Source: Eubacterium sp. MSJ-33
GTDB taxonomy: Bacteria; Bacillota; Clostridia; Lachnospirales; Lachnospiraceae
Assembly (NCBI RefSeq): GCF_022174665.1
Contig: NZ_CP076562.1
Span: 188,001 to 252,000, forward strand
Reading direction: 5' to 3'
DNA length: 64,000 nucleotides
The notes beneath the pieces were generated by a model that was not told the origin of the DNA, did no database searches, and saw only the letters and a list, made by a program, of their open reading frames with translations. This document shows positions 35,716 through 45,393 of this stretch, piece after piece (the stretch's first letter is position 1; each line of letters opens with the position of its first letter). Both the position numbers and the translations under genes were made by a program.

Positions 35716-35726
35716 ATGCAGGTATG
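35697..35726 (+). repeat. 11-bp perfect inverted repeat over the infC promoter
   Basis: CATACCTGCAT (35697-35707) and ATGCAGGTATG (35716-35726) are exact reverse complements separated by eight bases that include the -10 element. The repeat covers spacer, -10 and start site. It has operator geometry, and no T-run follows, so it is not a terminator of the M24 gene. Confidence 0.55.
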
Positions 35727-35866
35727 TTGATGAAAGCAGAGTATCCACTCTCACCTTAGCGCAAGGGCGACTCGGGTAACTATAGTAAGAGTATGCATCA
35801 CAGGATGCGGGTCATATAGATTTCTTATTATAATCATGTGTGGATAGTTTGTCTATCCACTTTTTT
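35722..35866 (+). ncRNA. Leader RNA of the infC operon (L20-leader-like attenuator)
   Basis: The leader contains CTCACCTTAGCGCAAGGGCG and a GACTCGGGTAACTATAG segment, then ends in a strong terminator. AACTAT in the middle can pair with ATAGTT of the terminator stem, so mutually exclusive structures are possible. In Firmicutes L20 protein binds such leaders to shut off infC-rpmI-rplT. Assignment rests on position, the embedded terminator and general look. Confidence 0.62.
35840..35866 (+). terminator. Attenuator terminator before infC
   Basis: GTGGATAG (35840-35847) pairs with CTATCCAC (35853-35860) around TTTGT, followed by TTTTTT. It lies 24 bases before the infC start, so transcription into the operon must be allowed by antitermination. 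Confidence 0.82.
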
Positions 35867-35890
35867 ATTACCCGATTGTAGGAGGTGTAT

Positions 35891-36400
35891 ATTATTAGCG
35901 ATTTAATGATTAACGAGCAGATTCGTGACAAAGAGGTGCGTGTTGTAAGCGAGACAGGGGAGCAGCTTGGTATTATGTCTTCCAAGGAAGCTCAGAAGCT
36001 TGCAGATGAGCAGGGTGTTGATTTGATTAAGATTGCACCAACTGCAAAACCACCGGTTTGCAAGATTATGGACTATGGTAAGTTCCGTTATGAGCAGACA
36101 CGTCGTGAGAAGGAAGCAAAGAAGAAACAGAGAATCATTGATATAAAGGAAGTTCGTTTGTCACCTAATATTGATGATAACGACTTGAATACAAAGGCAA
36201 ACATGGCAAGAAAATTCCTGACCAAGGGAGATAAGGTAAAAGTTACGCTTCGTTTCCGTGGTAGAGAGCTTGCACATACAGATAATGGTAAAGCAATCCT
36301 GGATTCCTTTGCCGAGATGCTTTCAGATGTTGCCGTTGTAGATAAGCCTGCAAAGTTTGAAGGCAGAAGTATGATCATGTTTTTAGCTGAAAAACGTTAA
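35891..36400 (+). CDS. infC: Translation initiation factor IF-3
   Basis: The 169-residue protein binds the 30S subunit and checks initiation. INEQIRDKEVRVV opens the N-domain and KEVRLSPNIDDNDL the linker and C-domain. The preferred start is a rare ATT at 35891 (or 35894) behind GGAGG; the first in-frame ATG at 35906 is 20 bases from that site, too far. ATT starts of infC are known in E. coli and Bacillus and let IF-3 repress its own translation. A GTG at 35885 overlaps the ribosome site and is unlikely. Confidence 0.94.
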   Translation: MISDLMINEQIRDKEVRVVSETGEQLGIMSSKEAQKLADEQGVDLIKIAPTAKPPVCKIMDYGKFRYEQTRREKEAKKKQRIIDIKEVRLSPNIDDNDLNTKANMARKFLTKGDKVKVTLRFRGRELAHTDNGKAILDSFAEMLSDVAVVDKPAKFEGRSMIMFLAEKR

Positions 36401-36456
36401 ATTCATATAAATAAGAAATTACCATGCATATGCATGATTTTTAAGGAGGAAAAGAA

Positions 36457-36654
36457 ATGCCAAAGTTAAAGACAAAAAGAGCAGCTGCAAAGCGTTTTAA
36501 GAAGACAGGAACAGGTGAGCTTAAGAGAAATAAGGCTTACAAGAGCCACATTCTTACTAAGAAGACTACAAAGAGAAAGAGAAATCTTAGAAAAGCAACT
36601 ATGACTGATTCTACAAACAGCAAAGTTATGAAGAAGATTTTACCATATTTATAG
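36457..36654 (+). CDS. rpmI: Ribosomal protein L35
   Basis: This 65-residue, very basic protein begins [18 protein letters not shown] and ends KKILPYL, both standard for L35 of the large subunit. AAGGAGG precedes the ATG by seven bases. It is the second gene of the infC operon. Confidence 0.97.
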   Translation: MPKLKTKRAAAKRFKKTGTGELKRNKAYKSHILTKKTTKRKRNLRKATMTDSTNSKVMKKILPYL

Positions 36655-36674
36655 GATATTAGGAGGAATGAACA

Positions 36675-37031
36675 ATGGCAAGAATTAAAGGCGGCGTTGG
36701 CGCTAAGAAGAGACATAATAGAACATTAAAGCTCGCTAAAGGATACAAGGGAGCAAGATCAAAGCAGTACAGAGTAGCAAAGCAGTCAGTTATGAGAGCT
36801 TTGACATCTTCTTATGCTGGTAGAAAGCAGAGAAAGAGACAGTTCAGACAGCTTTGGATCGCTCGTATCAATGCAGCAGCCAGAATGAATGGACTTTCAT
36901 ACAGCAAGCTTATGCATGGACTTAAACTCGCAGGTGTAGATCTGAACAGAAAGATGCTTTCAGAGATGGCTATCAGCGATCCGGAAGGTTTCACAAAGGT
37001 TGTTGAGGTTGCTAAGAGCAAGCTTGCTTAG
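36675..37031 (+). CDS. rplT: Ribosomal protein L20
   Basis: The 118-residue protein starts [16 protein letters not shown] and contains [20 protein letters not shown], characteristic of L20, which starts 50S assembly and, in Firmicutes, binds the leader of its own operon. Length is normal. AGGAGG lies upstream. No clear terminator follows before the tRNA promoter about 50 bases on. Confidence 0.97.
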   Translation: MARIKGGVGAKKRHNRTLKLAKGYKGARSKQYRVAKQSVMRALTSSYAGRKQRKRQFRQLWIARINAAARMNGLSYSKLMHGLKLAGVDLNRKMLSEMAISDPEGFTKVVEVAKSKLA

Positions 37032-37081
37032 GATGTATTTCGCAATATTTTGCAGAAATTTACAAAAAGTCAAAAAAGTTG

Positions 37082-37110
37082 TTGACAAGTAACAACGAAG
37101 ATGATAATAT
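37082..37110 (+). promoter_or_regulatory. Promoter of tRNA-Leu
   Basis: TTGACA (37082-37087), a 17-base spacer and TAATAT (37105-37110) precede the tRNA by 37 bases. Strong sigma-A type. Confidence 0.7.
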
Positions 37111-37115
37111 ACTAC

Positions 37116-37141
37116 TTGCGTTGAGCGTGAGCGAAACGCAA
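37116..37141 (+). other. Hairpin in the 5' leader of the tRNA
   Basis: TTGCGTT pairs with AACGCAA around GAGCGTGAGCGA, just before the mature tRNA 5' end. It could guide RNase P or other 5' processing. Confidence 0.4.
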
Positions 37142-37147
37142 GAACAT

Positions 37148-37231
37148 GCGGGAGTGCTGGAATTGGCAGACAGGCTAGACTAAGGATCTAGTGATGGCAA
37201 CGTCGTGTGGGTTCAAGTCCCATCTCCCGCA
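37148..37231 (+). tRNA. tRNA-Leu (anticodon AAG)
   Basis: The 84-base gene folds as a class II tRNA: acceptor GCGGGAG (37148-37154) with CTCCCGC (37224-37230), anticodon stem CTAGA/TCTAG with loop CTAAGGA (anticodon AAG, reading CUU), a variable arm, and the T arm GTGGG-TTCAAGT-CCCAT. Discriminator is A at 37231. CCA is not encoded; a T-run follows directly and probably terminates the transcript. Confidence 0.93.
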
Positions 37232-37339
37232 TTTTTTTATTTGTAGAAAATAAGCGGTTTCGAAGCATCTGAATTTCAATCAAATCCAAAAAGTAATCAA
37301 AAAGGGAATCAAGTGGTTTATGACAAGGAGATAAAAGTC

Positions 37340-38929
37340 ATGGCAAAATCAAAGTCAAAGAAGTCAGATAATATAGATTATTGCAGAGGCGTTCGTGTGA
37401 TGGATGTTGCAGCATATGTATTTTCATTGTTGGTGTTAGGTATTTACCCGCTGATCTATGATGATCAGTATTTTAATATAACTGTTACAAAGTATCATTT
37501 CTTTATGTATTCGGTCGGCATTTACTTAGCGCTTGCATTAATTGGCTATGTGGTGGAAGCCAACTTGAAAAATTACTACCGGTATGAGTCTTTGCTGGTG
37601 ACAGATATAGGGAAGAAGCGGTTTGTGAGACCGGAATTTTATGCGATTATCTTCCTGATGGCGAACTTTTTTGCGTGGATCTGCGCGGATAATAAGAAGG
37701 ATGCTTTTTATGGATTGCAGGGTAGAAGAATGGGGCTTTGTACCTATCTTGTGATTGTTGTGATGTTTGTTGTATTAGCACAGCGGTTCCGCCCGCAGAT
37801 GATCGTCTTTTTGTTCTTTGCGGCGGCAAATGCATTTGCGTATGCGGTGGCAATCGGCCAGCATATGGAACATGACTTTTTGAACCTGCGAGATCGGATA
37901 GCGGAAAAGCAGTATACAAAGTTTATTTCTACGTTTGGAAATATCAATATGTATGCAAGCTTTCTGTCCATAGCGATTCCGGTGTTGCTGGCCGTGTTTA
38001 TATTTTGTAAACATTGGGTTTACCGTGTGCTGTCTGGAATATTGCTGGTTGCGGCGGGGTGTAATATCTTAATCTCAAACAGCGATAGTGTATTTTTAGG
38101 AATATTTGCAGGAATTGTTGTATTGGTGATTCTTTCATTTTTACAGGGAAAACTGCGGTATTGCACATTTGCAGTCTTTTTATTATTCCTTGGAAATCTG
38201 GTGCTTGGGTTTATCAATAAATATGCACATACACGATATGATAAAAAGCGGGGCGGGCTTGCGATAGCCCTGAATCGGCTGGATATTGCATTTGTGTTTT
38301 GTGGTATTGCATTATTCGTGTGCGTGGCTGTGTGTATCTGTAATTGGAAGTTTGGCAGTAAGGTTGCGGCATGGAATAAAAAGAAGATTGTATTGATTGC
38401 CTGTGGTGTGTGTGTTGCACTCGGTATGGCTGCAATTATAGTCCTTGTGGTATCCGGTTCTTCTCTGTTGACATTTAATGACAAATGGGGTAGTTATCGT
38501 GGCTATATCTGGCGTAAAATAGTGGAAGTATATGGTGATGCACCGTTTGTGAATAAATTGTTCGGATATGGAAATGAATCGGTCCGTGTCACATTGCGGG
38601 AGGCATGTTACAATGAAATGGTACAGGTAACCGGTAAAGTCTATGATAATGCGCATAATGAATTATTGCAGTATCTGTTTACAACGGGCATTGTAGGATT
38701 ATTGTCTTATCTCGCGTTTGTGGGTTCCGGTATTGTCTACATGTTTAAGCATGCAGAAGAGGATGCATGGATCTGTGTATGTCTGGCAGCAACGGTTGGT
38801 TACTTTGCCCAGAGTATCATTAATCTGAATCAGCCGATCACAACTCCGTTTTTCTTTGTATTTATGGCGATGGGAGTTGGAACAGTGAATTATTGCAGAA
38901 GGATAAAGGAGTTAGAAAAACGTGCTTGA
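37340..38929 (+). CDS. O-antigen ligase/Wzy family membrane protein
   Basis: The 529-residue protein has about 12 membrane helices and the Wzy_C signature AHNELLQYLFTTGIVGLLSY in a late loop, with an earlier ISNSDSVFLGIFAGIV helix. Family members join or polymerise lipid-linked glycans (WaaL, Wzy) or glycosylate pilins (PglL/PilO). In a Gram-positive, the acceptor could be a polysaccharide or a surface protein. ATG 37340 was chosen over GTG 37313 because AAGGAG sits nine bases upstream. It overlaps the following CDF gene by eight bases. Confidence 0.82.
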   Translation: MAKSKSKKSDNIDYCRGVRVMDVAAYVFSLLVLGIYPLIYDDQYFNITVTKYHFFMYSVGIYLALALIGYVVEANLKNYYRYESLLVTDIGKKRFVRPEFYAIIFLMANFFAWICADNKKDAFYGLQGRRMGLCTYLVIVVMFVVLAQRFRPQMIVFLFFAAANAFAYAVAIGQHMEHDFLNLRDRIAEKQYTKFISTFGNINMYASFLSIAIPVLLAVFIFCKHWVYRVLSGILLVAAGCNILISNSDSVFLGIFAGIVVLVILSFLQGKLRYCTFAVFLLFLGNLVLGFINKYAHTRYDKKRGGLAIALNRLDIAFVFCGIALFVCVAVCICNWKFGSKVAAWNKKKIVLIACGVCVALGMAAIIVLVVSGSSLLTFNDKWGSYRGYIWRKIVEVYGDAPFVNKLFGYGNESVRVTLREACYNEMVQVTGKVYDNAHNELLQYLFTTGIVGLLSYLAFVGSGIVYMFKHAEEDAWICVCLAATVGYFAQSIINLNQPITTPFFFVFMAMGVGTVNYCRRIKELEKRA

Positions 38930-40088
38930 ATTTCTGGTTCATAAGTTCATAAAAGATGCAGATGCAATCGATCAGCCGGAGGTGAGGAAACGGTATGGAT
39001 TTTTCTCATCTATCGTTGGGATTATCTGTAATATCATTCTGTTTGCGGGCAAACTTGCAATCGGATTGATTGTGGGTTCAATATCGATCGTATCGGATGG
39101 TGTGAACAATTTATCGGATTGCGCAACCTGTATCGTGACAATGTTTGGGTATAAGATGGCAGCAAAACCGGCAGATCGGGATCATCCGTTTGGACATGGA
39201 CGCATGGAGTACCTGACATCTCTGATTATTGCAGCGGCAATCCTTGCGGTTGGTTTTGAATTATTGCGAAGTTCTTTTCAGAAGGTGCTGCATCCGGAGC
39301 GTGTGACGTTTTCCTTTGTTGCCCTTTTTGTTCTGGTGTTTTCCATATTGATGAAAGTTGGAATGGGATTCATGAATCGGAAACTTGGAATGAAACTTTC
39401 TTCTTCGATTATGCTTGCTACATCGAAAGACAGCTTCAGTGACGTGTTTGCGACACTGGCAACTGTGATTGCGCTTGTGATGTCTGCATTTTCGGATCTC
39501 CCGGTGGATGGTATTATGGGAATTGTTGTCTCTGTGATGATTATGATTTCAGGTTTTGGTATTGTAAAGGATACGGTGGATCAGCTGCTTGGACAGCCGG
39601 CAGATGAGAAATTGGTTGAGAAGATAAGGGAACTTGTGATGGAAAATATGTTCTGCCATGGGATGCATGACCTGATTATTCACAGCTATGGACCCGGAAA
39701 CCTGATCGGCAGTGTGCATGTGGAAGTAGACTGTCATGAGAATATCATGGAGATTCATGATGCGATTGATGAGTTAGAGCGGAATATCTATAATGAATTG
39801 CAGGTGCATATGACGATTCATATGGATCCGATTGATTATAATGATGAAAAAACGAATGTTTGCCGTGATATGATGTCGGAGATTCTGCGGGAGATTGATA
39901 AAGGGCTTACGATGCATGATTTCCGGATTGTATCGGGACCAACACATACGAATCTGATCTTTGATGTGCTCGTGCCATATGAATGTGAGAAAACAGAAGC
40001 GCAGATTAAATCGGAGATTCAGAAGAAGCTTGCACAGATGCCGGATACATATTACACGGTAATCACGTTTGACAAAGGATATTGTTGA
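38922..40088 (+). CDS. Cation diffusion facilitator transporter
   Basis: This 388-residue CDF exporter has a six-helix domain with SDGVNNLSDC (the metal site DxxxD) and PFGHGRMEYLT (HxxxE-type second site), then a cytoplasmic C-terminal domain of about 180 residues with dimer metal sites. It exports Zn, Mn or Fe by proton antiport. It starts at GTG 38922, eight bases inside the previous gene, so translation is coupled. The C-terminal domain is longer than in YiiP. Confidence 0.92.
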   Translation: MLEFLVHKFIKDADAIDQPEVRKRYGFFSSIVGIICNIILFAGKLAIGLIVGSISIVSDGVNNLSDCATCIVTMFGYKMAAKPADRDHPFGHGRMEYLTSLIIAAAILAVGFELLRSSFQKVLHPERVTFSFVALFVLVFSILMKVGMGFMNRKLGMKLSSSIMLATSKDSFSDVFATLATVIALVMSAFSDLPVDGIMGIVVSVMIMISGFGIVKDTVDQLLGQPADEKLVEKIRELVMENMFCHGMHDLIIHSYGPGNLIGSVHVEVDCHENIMEIHDAIDELERNIYNELQVHMTIHMDPIDYNDEKTNVCRDMMSEILREIDKGLTMHDFRIVSGPTHTNLIFDVLVPYECEKTEAQIKSEIQKKLAQMPDTYYTVITFDKGYC

Positions 40089-40113
40089 CAAACAGAAAGT
40101 ATTCATATATAAT
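40085..40113 (+). promoter_or_regulatory. Promoter of the tyrS T-box transcript
   Basis: TTGACA (40085-40090), 17 bases, then TATAAT (40108-40113): a perfect sigma-A promoter. The -35 overlaps the TGA of the CDF gene. Confidence 0.85.
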
Positions 40114-40119
40114 TTTTTT

Positions 40120-40405
40120 ATCATTGTGAATGATAGCAAAGGCGTGGAAGAGAACAAGTAGTGTTTGCGAGCAGCTGCCACAGAAAGCAGCCGGTTGATG
40201 AGAGGCGCGGTAAGTCGGAAACATGAATACATCTCGGAGCTTCTCCCTGAACATTTATCAAGTAGGGGTAGACGGATTGGCACACGTTACAGTGGCTGAA
40301 GTATTGACATCGATACTTGCAAAGGCGTTTATCGTGAGGTAAGCGTGAAATAAGGTGGTAACACGGAGTATACTTCGTCCTTATATTTTTATAAGGGCGT
40401 TTTTT
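40120..40405 (+). promoter_or_regulatory. Tyrosine T-box riboswitch
   Basis: The leader of about 285 bases has an AGTAG-type box near its start, a specifier-loop candidate GAATACATC with TAC (Tyr) at 40228-40230, and the T-box sequence AAGGTGGTAACACGG near 40352. A terminator follows: CGTCCTTATA (40376-40385) with TATAAGGGCG (40390-40399), then T. Uncharged tRNA-Tyr would stabilise the antiterminator and turn on tyrS. The T-box core deviates slightly from the usual GGTGGNACCGCG. This region explains the whole gap before tyrS. Confidence 0.9.
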
Positions 40406-40444
40406 AATGCCCAAAAAAGAAAATATATTTTGGAGGAAAGAAAA

Positions 40445-41668
40445 ATGACATTGTACGAAGAACTTGTAGCAAGAGGTTTGATTGCACAGGTAACAAACGA
40501 AGAGGAGATCAGCCGACTGATCAATGAAGGAAAGGCAACGTTCTATATTGGGTTTGATCCGACCGCAGACAGCCTGCATGTAGGACATTTCATGGCACTT
40601 TGCCTGATGAAGCGTCTGCAGATGGGTGGCAATAAGCCAATCGCCCTGATCGGTGGTGGTACTGCGATGATCGGTGATCCATCCGGCAGAACGGATATGC
40701 GTCAGATGATGACAAAGGAGACGATTCAGCATAACTGTGACTGCTTTAAGAAGCAGATGAGTCGTTTTATTGATTTCTCAGAAGGCAAGGCTATGATGGT
40801 AAATAATGCCGACTGGCTGCTTGATCTGAATTATGTAGAGGTACTGCGTGAGGTTGGTGCACATTTCTCTGTCAATCGTATGTTGACCGCTGAGTGCTAC
40901 AAACAGCGTATGGAGAAGGGACTGAGCTTCCTGGAGTTTAACTACATGATCATGCAGAGTTACGATTTCTATGCATTGTTCCAGAAGTACGGCTGTAACC
41001 TGCAGTTTGGTGGCGATGATCAGTGGTCCAACATGCTTGGTGGTACAGAATTGATCCGTAGAAAGCTTGGCAAAGATGCACATGCGATGACGATCACATT
41101 GCTCTTGAATTCTGAGGGTAAGAAGATGGGTAAGACACAGAAGGGTGCTGTATGGCTTGATCCGAACAAGACAACACCTTATGAGTTCTTCCAGTACTGG
41201 AGAAATGTTGATGATGCAGATGTTATTAAATGTCTCAAGATGCTCACATTCCTTCCATTGGAGCAGATTCAGGAGATGGAACATTGGGAAGGCAGTGAGC
41301 TGAACAAGGCAAAGGAGATTCTCGCATATGAGCTGACTGCGCTCGTACACGGTGAGGAAGAGGCAAAGAAGGCACTTGATGCAGCCAAGAATATTTTCGG
41401 CGGTGGAAATACAGAGAATATGCCAGTGGCTGAGATTACAGCAGATATCTTCAACGACGGACAGGCCGATCTGATGTCAATTATCGTTCAGGCTGGTCTT
41501 GCAGCTTCTAAGAGTGAAGCAAGACGTGCGATTGAGCAGGGCGGTGTCTCTGTGAATGGTGAGAAGATCACAGATGTGAAGAAGATGTTCACACCGGATG
41601 ATTTCGCAGAAGAGTTTGTATTGAAGAAGGGAAAGAAGAATTTCCGTAAGGTTGTATATAAGGCGTAA
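40445..41668 (+). CDS. tyrS: Tyrosyl-tRNA synthetase
   Basis: The 407-residue class I synthetase attaches tyrosine to its tRNA. It has the HIGH-like [12 protein letters not shown], the tyrosine site [18 protein letters not shown] (QxxGxxD-type GGDDQWSN follows), a KMSKS loop as KKMGKTQKG and a C-terminal S4 RNA-binding domain ([18 protein letters not shown]). ATG 40445 has TGGAGG upstream; the longer frame starting in the T-box is not the gene. Stop TAATG overlaps the next start. Confidence 0.97.
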   Translation: MTLYEELVARGLIAQVTNEEEISRLINEGKATFYIGFDPTADSLHVGHFMALCLMKRLQMGGNKPIALIGGGTAMIGDPSGRTDMRQMMTKETIQHNCDCFKKQMSRFIDFSEGKAMMVNNADWLLDLNYVEVLREVGAHFSVNRMLTAECYKQRMEKGLSFLEFNYMIMQSYDFYALFQKYGCNLQFGGDDQWSNMLGGTELIRRKLGKDAHAMTITLLLNSEGKKMGKTQKGAVWLDPNKTTPYEFFQYWRNVDDADVIKCLKMLTFLPLEQIQEMEHWEGSELNKAKEILAYELTALVHGEEEAKKALDAAKNIFGGGNTENMPVAEITADIFNDGQADLMSIIVQAGLAASKSEARRAIEQGGVSVNGEKITDVKKMFTPDDFAEEFVLKKGKKNFRKVVYKA

Positions 41669-42828
41669 TGATTCGAAAATGTATCAATACAATTAAATAT
41701 GGAACGGCAAAGGCAAGGGCAATTGTGCTCTTGTCGTTGCTGTTTGGAATCGGAGCTGTCGGAGCGGTTGTGTGTGCAATTGTGTTCCGGCAGATTCTGT
41801 TTATTTTTGCGGCGGTTGTATGTGCGTTCATTGTAATTACGCTGGCCCAGACGCTTGTGATTCAGGGTGGTGTTGTGGAAGATGCCGGGAATGCGGAGAC
41901 ACGTGAAAAAAGACAATCCAAACGTGCGAAGGCACAGGATGCGGATGAGGAATCTCAAGCAGTGGAAGATGGTTCCAAACTGAAAGAAGCTTCGGAAGTT
42001 GAAGATAAACACGACAAGCACAAGCGGAAGAAACAGCAAACGAAGGAAGTGGATGATGCCGGGCAGATGGCACAGGATAAGCAGGAACAGGTAGAATCAG
42101 AATCAATCGTTCCACTTACACAGGAAACTGTCACAACATACGACCGGAAGAAGGTCAAGAAGACGCTGCATAAGTTCAAGGTGCGGCGGGAACATCGTAT
42201 GATCTTTGTAGATCGTTCCGAAAAGCTTAAAGCAAATCAGACACCTGCTTATATCTGGGTAGAGAAGAAAGATTTTCATCTGTTGCTGATTGAACAGGAG
42301 CCGCGACATATTACGATTCCGCTGTATCAGATCAAGAATATCACATATCTGAAGAAGCAGCCGGCAAATGAAGATATCGATTATGCAGCGTATAAGGGCA
42401 GCAGTGTGCTTGCGGATATGTTTCGCCCATATCTGCCGGATTATTCGCACAGCACGGTTGTGGATGATCTGTCAGCCTATAAGAATCTGTATGGAATCGG
42501 AAATGATATTTACGTGACAAACCGGTCAGCATCGGCGTTATTTGATCTGTTAGGGGTAGAGTTTCAGGTGGATGACCGGGTAACGATGTCCAACAAGGTG
42601 AATATTTATTTTAAAGAAGCATACAAGTCGAACATCTTACTGCGGGATAATGTCATTGATGCCAACGGCTATGCAGACCGGATCAGCAAGACACTGGATA
42701 ATCTGGCACACTCGACAATCAGCTATGCAGAATTCAAAGATACGCTCAATTTGATGATACGGAACAAATTGATTACACAAGAGTTTGCATCGTATTATAT
42801 GGGTGTGAGAGATGATTTAACTAGATAA
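41668..42828 (+). CDS. Conserved membrane-anchored protein of unknown function
   Basis: The 386-residue protein has two N-terminal membrane helices (about 17-38 and 44-66), a long Lys/Glu/Asp-rich linker (about 75-165) of low complexity, and a folded C-terminal region (about 175-386) with FHLLLIEQEPRHITIPLYQI and LLGVEFQVDDRVTMSNKV. No family recognised. Its ATG overlaps the tyrS TAA by one base, giving coupling and T-box control. A lineage-specific cytosolic-facing membrane protein is the plainest description. Confidence 0.75.
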   Translation: MIRKCINTIKYGTAKARAIVLLSLLFGIGAVGAVVCAIVFRQILFIFAAVVCAFIVITLAQTLVIQGGVVEDAGNAETREKRQSKRAKAQDADEESQAVEDGSKLKEASEVEDKHDKHKRKKQQTKEVDDAGQMAQDKQEQVESESIVPLTQETVTTYDRKKVKKTLHKFKVRREHRMIFVDRSEKLKANQTPAYIWVEKKDFHLLLIEQEPRHITIPLYQIKNITYLKKQPANEDIDYAAYKGSSVLADMFRPYLPDYSHSTVVDDLSAYKNLYGIGNDIYVTNRSASALFDLLGVEFQVDDRVTMSNKVNIYFKEAYKSNILLRDNVIDANGYADRISKTLDNLAHSTISYAEFKDTLNLMIRNKLITQEFASYYMGVRDDLTR

Positions 42829-42838
42829 AAACAAGTTG

Positions 42839-42922
42839 AAACGGACTTTTGATACGGTTTCACAAGTTAAGCGTTGCAAACACCTATATTTACTTGTGAA
42901 AACGACACAAAAGTCCGTTTTT
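42839..42922 (+). terminator. Long stem-loop after the tyrS operon
   Basis: AAACGGACTTTTG (42839-42851) pairs perfectly with 42908-42920; after a small internal loop a further TTTCACAAGT (42858-42867) pairs with ACTTGTGAAA (42892-42901). The right arm ends in TTTTT. It may serve as terminator for the tyrS operon; at 84 bases and about 25 pairs it is longer than needed. Confidence 0.6.
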
Positions 42923-42942
42923 GCGTGCGATTCACAAGTTAA
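42859..42942 (+). repeat. Three copies of TTCACAAGT before glnN
   Basis: TTCACAAGTTAA occurs at 42859-42870 and 42931-42942, and inverted as TTACTTGTGAA at 42890-42900. Two copies form the inner stem of the long hairpin; the third lies outside it. The gap to the glnN start holds no other clear element, only AT-rich sequence. Confidence 0.5.
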
Positions 42943-43091
42943 TACTTAATAATATATAGTAAAAAATAAATTTGACATAATTTTTGAAAGAAAAAAGGCT
43001 GTTTTTTCAGTTTGCGTTTTCCTTAGACTTGAGTTATCTTAATTACGAGTTAAAAATAATTAAAAAAATTAAGGAAAAGGAGAATACGAGT

Positions 43092-45194
43092 ATGGAAGTT
43101 ACAGCAGAAGATTTAGGAAAGCGTTCATTTTGTGAGGCAGTCATGCGTGCAAGATTGCCAAAGGCAGTATTCAAGGAATTAAAGAAGACAATTGATTACG
43201 GTGCACCGCTTGACGCAGCGATTGCTGATTCCGTAGCGATTGCCATGCGGGAGTGGGCAAAGGAGCTCGGCGCAACACACTATACACACTGGTTCCATCC
43301 ACTCACAAACCTGACAGCAGAGAAACATGATTCCTTCATGGATCCGGTTGGCGATGGTACATTCATCACAGAGTTCACAGGTAAGGAATTGATCAAGGCT
43401 GAGCCAGATGGTTCTTCCTTCCCTTCCGGTGGTATCCGTGAGACATGTGCAGCAAGAGGTTATACAGTCTGGGATTGTACATCTCCTGCATTTGTCAAAG
43501 AGATTCCGGATGGCTGTAAGGTTCTTTGTATTCCAACTATTTTCATTTCATATACAGGTGAGTCTCTGGATCACAAGACACCGCTTCTTCGTTCCATGGA
43601 TGCAGTCAGCAAGCAGGCACTTCGTATCCTGAAGCTTTTCGGTAAGACACCAGCGAAGGTAACTGCTTCCGTTGGACCAGAGCAGGAGTATTTCCTGATT
43701 GACAAGGATAAGTTCAATCAGAGACTTGACCTGAAGCTGACCGGACGTACATTGTTTGGCGCACCGGCACCAAAGGGACAGGAACTTGACGATCAGTACT
43801 TCGGTGTGATCAAGGATAAGGTTTCTCATTTCATGAGAGAGCTGAACAAGGATCTGTGGGAGTATGGTATTCCAGCGAAGACACAGCATAACGAGGTTGC
43901 TCCTTCTCAGCATGAGATCGCACCAATCTATGGTACAACCAATGTAGCAACGGATCAGAACCAGTTGCTGATGGAGACATTGAAGAAGGTTGCAGAGAGA
44001 AACGGATTTGCTTGTCTGCTCCATGAGAAACCGTTTGCAGGAGTTAATGGTTCTGGTAAGCATAACAACTGGTCTATCTCAACATCTGATGGTGAGAACC
44101 TGATCGATCCGGGCAAGGAGCCAGAGAAGAACCTGCAGTTCCAGGTATTCTTAGCTGCAATTCTGGAGTCTGTTGATAATCATGCTGCATTGCTTCGTCT
44201 GTCTGCAAGCTCTGCTGGTAACGATCACAGACTTGGTGCAAATGAGGCACCTCCAGCAATCATTTCTGCTTACCTTGGTGACCAGCTTGCCGATGTAGTT
44301 GATCAGATCATTGCAAATGGAGAGGCAACCAGCAGCTTGAAGGGTAAGGTTTATAAGTCAGGATGTTCTGTAATTCCTGAGTTCAAGATGGATGCAACCG
44401 ATCGTAACCGTACATCACCATTTGCATTTACTGGTAATAAGTTTGAGTTCCGTATGGTTGGTAGTACACAGTGTATTGCACAGCCAATGATGACGTTGAA
44501 TACAATCGTTGCTGATACACTCTGCAACTTTGCAGATGAGCTGGAGAAGGCAGATGATTTCGAAGCGGCTGCAAAGAAGCTGGTTGCTGATAAGTTAAGA
44601 GAGCATCAGAGAATCATTTTCAACGGAAATGGTTATTCTGAGGAGTGGATCAAGGAAGCAGAGCGCCGTGGACTTCCAAATATCAAGTGCATGGTTGATG
44701 CGGTTGAGTATCTTGCTACACCAGAGAATATTGCAATGTTCGAGAAGCATGGTGTTATGTCTAAGCGTGAGCTGGTTGCAAGAGGCGTTGTTATGTATGA
44801 GAACTACGCAAAGCAGATCAACATTGAGGCTCTGACAATGATCGAGATGTCTAAGAAGCAGATCATCCCGGCTGTTATGAAGTACGAGGGTACTCTGGCT
44901 GCTTCTGTGAAGGATCTGAAGGATCTTGGTATCAGCGCAGATACACAGATGGAGATTCTTTCTACGATCGATACAAAGCTTGCTGAACTTAAGAAAGCAA
45001 CCGCAGAGTTGGAGGATATCGTAGCAAAGGCTAAGGAAAAGGAAGATGATCCAAAGGCTTGGGCTAAGTATTATCATGATGTGGTATTTGCTTTCTTCGA
45101 CACCGTTCGTAAGCCGGCAGATGAGCTTGAAAAGATGGTGGATGCAAAGGCATGGCCATTCCCTACATACGAAGAGCTGTTGTTTGAACAGTAG
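43092..45194 (+). CDS. glnN: Glutamine synthetase type III
   Basis: The 700-residue enzyme condenses glutamate and ammonia with ATP. Type III is identified by length (type I is about 450) and by [45 protein letters not shown] and the arginine motif [22 protein letters not shown] 43092 with AAGGAG upstream was chosen over a TTG at 42984. Type III enzymes are common in Bacteroides and Lachnospiraceae and are often induced under nitrogen limitation. No GlnR-type operator was recognised upstream. Confidence 0.95.
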   Translation: MEVTAEDLGKRSFCEAVMRARLPKAVFKELKKTIDYGAPLDAAIADSVAIAMREWAKELGATHYTHWFHPLTNLTAEKHDSFMDPVGDGTFITEFTGKELIKAEPDGSSFPSGGIRETCAARGYTVWDCTSPAFVKEIPDGCKVLCIPTIFISYTGESLDHKTPLLRSMDAVSKQALRILKLFGKTPAKVTASVGPEQEYFLIDKDKFNQRLDLKLTGRTLFGAPAPKGQELDDQYFGVIKDKVSHFMRELNKDLWEYGIPAKTQHNEVAPSQHEIAPIYGTTNVATDQNQLLMETLKKVAERNGFACLLHEKPFAGVNGSGKHNNWSISTSDGENLIDPGKEPEKNLQFQVFLAAILESVDNHAALLRLSASSAGNDHRLGANEAPPAIISAYLGDQLADVVDQIIANGEATSSLKGKVYKSGCSVIPEFKMDATDRNRTSPFAFTGNKFEFRMVGSTQCIAQPMMTLNTIVADTLCNFADELEKADDFEAAAKKLVADKLREHQRIIFNGNGYSEEWIKEAERRGLPNIKCMVDAVEYLATPENIAMFEKHGVMSKRELVARGVVMYENYAKQINIEALTMIEMSKKQIIPAVMKYEGTLAASVKDLKDLGISADTQMEILSTIDTKLAELKKATAELEDIVAKAKEKEDDPKAWAKYYHDVVFAFFDTVRKPADELEKMVDAKAWPFPTYEELLFEQ

Positions 45195-45232
45195 AATATG
45201 CTATAGACCGTTTGGTTTATATATTTTCCCCC

Positions 45233-45254
45233 AGGGGCTGCTTAGGCAGCCCCT
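45233..45254 (+). terminator. Terminator after glnN
   Basis: AGGGGCTGC (45233-45241) pairs perfectly with GCAGCCCCT (45246-45254) around TTAG. The following T content (ATTTG) is modest, but the 9-bp GC-rich stem 38 bases after the stop is convincing. Confidence 0.72.
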
Positions 45255-45393
45255 ATTTGCGTAATAGGAGATATTATGCGGAATGTTTTCAGCATTGAAA
45301 GTGGATTTTTCAGATTTGAATTGGGATTTTGGTTTAGCGAGATGAGTTTTTCTGTTGGGGCGATGGCAAATGGGCTTAGAATGGAGTATAATT

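Noticed and set aside
42972..42977. TTGACA as glnN -35
   Set aside because: No acceptable -10 hexamer at 16-18 bases downstream.
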